NCBI GenBank assembly: GCA_038322575.1
Contig: JBBQGB010000015.1
Location: 1-58,835, forward strand
DNA length: 58,835 nt
DNA from: JACMOY01 sp038322575
GTDB taxonomy: Bacteria; Actinomycetota; Actinomycetes; Actinomycetales; Angustibacteraceae
Reading direction: 5' to 3'
The number at the start of each line of letters is the position of its first letter. The first letter of the stretch is position 1. The notes beneath the pieces were generated by a model. It worked only from the letters and a program-made list of their open reading frames with translations, was not told the DNA's origin and did no database searches. Below, piece after piece: positions 56,106-58,835 of the stretch. The position numbers and the translations under genes were made by a program.

Positions 56106-56669
56106 ATGGCGGGGTTCGACATCAGACCGCTCGACTCGGGCACCTGGGCGCCGTTCGCCGCGATGCTCGAGCGACACAACGGGGTCTTCGGCGGGTGCTG
56201 GTGCACCTACTTCCACACGATGAACGCCGAGAAGGAGCGCACCTACGAGGCCAACCGGCCGCTCAAGCAGCGACTCGTCGAACAGGACCGGGCCCACGCG
56301 GCGCTGGTCTGCGACGGCGACGAGGCTGTGGCCTGGTGCCAGTTCGGCAGTCCGACCGAGCTGCCGAACATCTACCACCGCAAGCAGTACGACCTCGAGC
56401 GCGACCTCGAGCCCGACTACCGGATCACCTGCATCTTCGTCGACAAGCGGTACCGCCGCAGCGGGCTGTCCGCACTCGCGCTGCAGGGAGCGCTCGAGCT
56501 GATCTCGGCCCGCGGCGGTGGCATCGTCGAGGGCTACCCGCACGACAACCGCGGCACGAAGAAGTCGGTGCTCTACGACGGGACGCGGGCCCTGTTCGAG
56601 CGGGCCGGCTTCGAGTACGTCCGCAGCAAGGGCCCGGGCAACTGCGTCATGCGTCGAACCGTTCCCTGA
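56106..56669 (+). CDS. GNAT-family N-acetyltransferase
   Basis: 187 aa. Cys-rich start FGGCWCTYFHT, then AALVCDGDEAVAWCQFGSPTELPNI, CIFVDKRYRRSGLSALALQGALELISARGGGIVEGYPHD (acetyl-CoA loop) and ALFERAGFEYVRSKGPGNCVMRR. It resembles a group of bacterial GNAT proteins annotated only as acetyltransferases; substrate unknown. It is convergent with the VOC gene, with an 18-bp gap. Confidence 0.9.
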   Translation: MAGFDIRPLDSGTWAPFAAMLERHNGVFGGCWCTYFHTMNAEKERTYEANRPLKQRLVEQDRAHAALVCDGDEAVAWCQFGSPTELPNIYHRKQYDLERDLEPDYRITCIFVDKRYRRSGLSALALQGALELISARGGGIVEGYPHDNRGTKKSVLYDGTRALFERAGFEYVRSKGPGNCVMRRTVP

Positions 56670-56687
56670 CGGTGGATCGGGTCCTGA

Positions 56688-57098
56688 TCAGTTCTCCGGG
56701 TCGCCCTCGAAGCCGACCAGCCAGTGCAGGCCGAACCGGTCGACGACCTGCCCGTCGGACGCGCCCCAGGGCCGTTCCTGCAGGTCGTCGACGACCCGTC
56801 CACCCTCGGACAGCCGGGCGAACCAGGTGCGAAGCGTCGACGGGTCGGCCGTCCCGAGCAGCGCCAGCATCAGGCCCTCGCACCGCAGCGGCAGCTCGTC
56901 GCCCGCAGCGTCGGCAGCGAAGAGCGTGACCGGCCCGTCGACCAGGTAGCCGTGGGCGATCGAGTCGGCGGGGGCGTCGGTGCGACCGAACTCCGCGAAG
57001 GTGTGCAGCTGCACGCCTTGGTCGAACACCTCGCCGTAGAAGGTGAGCGCCTCGCGGGCGGTTCCGGGCAGATGGAGGTACGGCGTCAGTGCGGTCAC
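56688..57098 (-). CDS. VOC-family (PhnB/glyoxalase-like) protein
   Basis: 136 aa, GTG start. TPYLHLPGTAREALTFYGEVFDQGVQLHTFAEFG and DRFGLHWLVGFE are the PhnB-like VOC pattern, with MLALLGTADPSTLRTWFARLSEGG in the middle. These small proteins form dimers of beta-alpha-beta units and may bind a small molecule or metal. Function unknown. It is divergent from the MhpA-like gene. Confidence 0.9.
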   Translation of the reverse strand: MTALTPYLHLPGTAREALTFYGEVFDQGVQLHTFAEFGRTDAPADSIAHGYLVDGPVTLFAADAAGDELPLRCEGLMLALLGTADPSTLRTWFARLSEGGRVVDDLQERPWGASDGQVVDRFGLHWLVGFEGDPEN

Positions 57099-57157
57099 AG
57101 GCTCGACCGTAGGCGAAGACGCGACCGCGTGGTGGCCGCCACCGCCACCGATGTCGT

Positions 57158-57182
57158 CACAGGTGCAGGTGCAGGTGCAGAC
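57158..57182. repeat. Short tandem AGGTGC/CAGGTG repeat
   Basis: Three or four in-line copies of the hexamer CAGGTG within the 253-bp divergent region before the MhpA-like gene. Nothing else was recognised there apart from a GGAG ribosome binding site before 57352. Confidence 0.5.
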
Positions 57183-57351
57183 GCAGCGCGTCGTCGACGT
57201 CGGCCATCAGCTGAGCTGGCACACTCCCCACCGCCGGTCCGACGCAGTCCCGGTGGTCTCACGCCCACTTCTAGACCAGGATGCTCCTCCGGTGCTACTC
57301 GATTCGCTCGAGCGCGTCACCACTCGTCCCCACCGCGACTGGAGCCGAGCC

Positions 57352-58835
57352 GTGAGCAGTGCGAAGCCGCTGGTCCAGCCGCACGAGTACGACGTCGCGA
57401 TCATCGGCTACGGCCCGGTCGGCGCCACCGCGGCCAACCTGCTCGGTGCTCGCGGGTTGTCCGTGCTCGTCGCCGAGCGCGACGGGTCGGTATACGACCG
57501 GGCCCGGGCGATCTCCACCGACGAGGAGATCCTGCGCATCTGGCAGCGGGTCGGTCTGGCCGATCGGCTGCAGCAGGACATGGTGTGGGACAGGGCGATC
57601 GACTTCGTCGACGCGGACGGCGCGTCGTTCCTGAGCTTCGCGCCGCTCTCGCGCGGCAACGGGTACCCGCCCCAGCTGTTCCTCTACCAACCGGTCCTGG
57701 AGCACGTGCTGCGCGACGGCGTCGAGCGGTTCCCCGACGTCGAGGTCAGGCTGCGCACCGAGGTCCTCGGACAGGTCCAGGACGCGGACGGCGTCGAGCT
57801 CACGCTGCTCGACCTGGACGCCGAGACGACCACCCGGGCTCGGGCGAGGTACGTCGTGGCCGCCGACGGCGGGTCCAGCCCCACCCGAAGCCGGCTCGGG
57901 ATCGGCTTCGACGGCCGCACCTACGAGGACCGCTGGTTGGTGATCGACACGAAGGTGCTCCACAAGTGGCCCGAGGTCGACCGACTTCGCTTCCACTGCA
58001 ACCCGATCCGACCCGCCGTCGACTGCCCGACGCCGCTGGGCCACCACCGCTGGGAGTTCCCGGTGCTGCCCGACGACGACGAGACCGAGCTGGTCAGCGA
58101 CACCGCCGTGCGCCGGCTGCTGACCGACCAGGGCGTCGACCCGGACCGGGTCGACGTGCAGCGGGCCGTCGTGTACTCCCACCACGTCCGCCGCGCCGCG
58201 CAGTGGCGGGTGGGCCGGGTCTTCCTGGTCGGCGACGCCGCCCACGTGATGCCGCCCTGGATCGGTCAGGGCATGTCGGCAGGGGTGCGCGACGTCAACA
58301 ACCTCTGCTGGAAGCTGGCCGGCGTCGTGGACGGCGACCTGCCCGAGTCCGTCCTGGACACCTACGCGAGCGAGCGGATGCCGCACGTGCGCTCGATGAC
58401 CCGGGCCGCGGTCTTCTTCGGCCGGGTCATCACCGAGCGCCGAAGCGCGGTCACCGCGGTGCGCGACCCGCTGTTCCGCGCCGCCATGAGGGCTCCGTTC
58501 GTCGGGGCGTTCCTGCGCGACGGGTCCTGGTTCCCCGAGACTCGGTACGCGCACGGCCTGCTCGCACGACCGGCGTCCCGGGCGCGCGCCGGCAGGCTGG
58601 TGGGGCAGATGGTGCCCCAGCCGTGGGTCACGGCTGGTGACGGAACCCGCACCCGGCTGGATGACGCGCTCGGCCGCGGCTGGGCCCTGCTGCGAGCGCC
58701 CGGCGATGGCACCCGCGCGGACCCCGGGTGGTCGCGGGCCGGCGTCCGGTCGCTGACGCTGCTGCCGGCGGGCTCCAGGCCCACCGAGGACGCCGTGGTC
58801 GACGCGGACGACGTGCTCGTGCCGTGGATGCGCCG
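57352..58835 (+). CDS. FAD-dependent aromatic monooxygenase, MhpA-like (cut by right edge)
   Basis: GTG 57352 with GGAG 7 bases upstream; 494 codons to the window edge. The FAD motif is YDVAIIGYGPVGATAANLLG, the DG motif YVVAADGGSSPTRSRLG, and the GD motif RVFLVGDAAHVMPPWIGQGMSAGVRDVNNLCWKLA. This is the layout of 3-(3-hydroxyphenyl)propionate hydroxylase and related class A flavin hydroxylases, which hydroxylate phenolic rings with NAD(P)H and oxygen. The end, including part of the thioredoxin-like C-terminal domain, lies outside. The substrate is not certain; a glyoxalase-like gene is adjacent but no ring-cleavage gene is visible. Confidence 0.9.
   Translation, partial: MSSAKPLVQPHEYDVAIIGYGPVGATAANLLGARGLSVLVAERDGSVYDRARAISTDEEILRIWQRVGLADRLQQDMVWDRAIDFVDADGASFLSFAPLSRGNGYPPQLFLYQPVLEHVLRDGVERFPDVEVRLRTEVLGQVQDADGVELTLLDLDAETTTRARARYVVAADGGSSPTRSRLGIGFDGRTYEDRWLVIDTKVLHKWPEVDRLRFHCNPIRPAVDCPTPLGHHRWEFPVLPDDDETELVSDTAVRRLLTDQGVDPDRVDVQRAVVYSHHVRRAAQWRVGRVFLVGDAAHVMPPWIGQGMSAGVRDVNNLCWKLAGVVDGDLPESVLDTYASERMPHVRSMTRAAVFFGRVITERRSAVTAVRDPLFRAAMRAPFVGAFLRDGSWFPETRYAHGLLARPASRARAGRLVGQMVPQPWVTAGDGTRTRLDDALGRGWALLRAPGDGTRADPGWSRAGVRSLTLLPAGSRPTEDAVVDADDVLVPWMR

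Overview
The window is very GC-rich double-stranded DNA from an actinomycete chromosome (Actinomycetota, class Actinomycetia). The evidence is the strong G/C bias at third codon positions, many GTG starts, 1-4 bp stop/start overlaps, a HAIR-type (HspR) operator before clpB, and actinobacterial marker genes in a Streptomyces-like order: DUF3151, sterol-carrier protein, purF, purM, DUF3073, valine dehydrogenase and bldC. The genus cannot be fixed from sequence reading alone. No rRNA, tRNA, CRISPR array or complete insertion sequence was seen.

Layout. 1-6.3 kb: the 5' part of a DUF222/HNH-family gene cut by the edge, a molybdopterin oxidoreductase/flavin reductase pair, clpB with its HspR operator, a CHRD-domain remnant and an MHS-type transporter. 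6.3-14.3 kb: exonuclease III, pyrE, a membrane protein with LemA, a secreted metalloprotease-like protein, two DedA proteins flanking an LCP cell-wall ligase, and a SpoU-type RNA methyltransferase. 14.4-20.5 kb: a four-gene minus-strand operon (acyl-CoA reductase/HAD fusion, alcohol dehydrogenase, LarA-like protein, PlsC-like acyltransferase) that looks like a lipid pathway of unknown product. 20.7-23.3 kb: a flavin redox cassette (ferric-reductase-like protein, FMN-binding protein, ApbE). 23.3-33.0 kb: HAD phosphatase, fbaA, an AbiEi/DUF559-like gene bounded by inverted repeats, DUF3151, a LuxR-type regulator, purA, an acetyltransferase, a DEAD-box helicase and a glutaryl-CoA-dehydrogenase-like enzyme. 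33.0-50.2 kb: the purine region, with purD-purC, purS-purQ-purL and SCP-purF-purM, interrupted by a Doc-type toxin-antitoxin pair, an S9 peptidase, a frameshifted racemase, a metallo-hydrolase, a frameshifted MFS gene and a GNAT-AAA+ fusion. 50.2-58.8 kb: pyroglutamyl peptidase divergent from a PxpB-PxpC fusion, DUF3073, valine dehydrogenase, an unknown gene, bldC, acetyltransferase and VOC genes, and an MhpA-like monooxygenase cut by the right edge.

How the genes work together. Eight genes supply most of de novo purine synthesis from PRPP (purF, D, L/Q/S, M, C) and the committed step to AMP (purA), with pyrE in pyrimidine synthesis. Two paralogous LuxR-type regulators sit beside purA and purD. 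The purD leader contains two hairpins whose loops carry runs of six C, resembling the actinobacterial 6C RNA.

The most unusual non-coding signals are three. The first is an 18-bp dyad repeat with consensus CACTTNGTGMRGCAAGTG, present five times in two convergent intergenic regions, where it supplies the stop codons of neighbouring genes. The second is a pair of long inverted elements that bracket the AbiEi/DUF559 gene. The third is the 6C-like structure. Two genes carry single-base frameshifts that may be real decay or assembly error.
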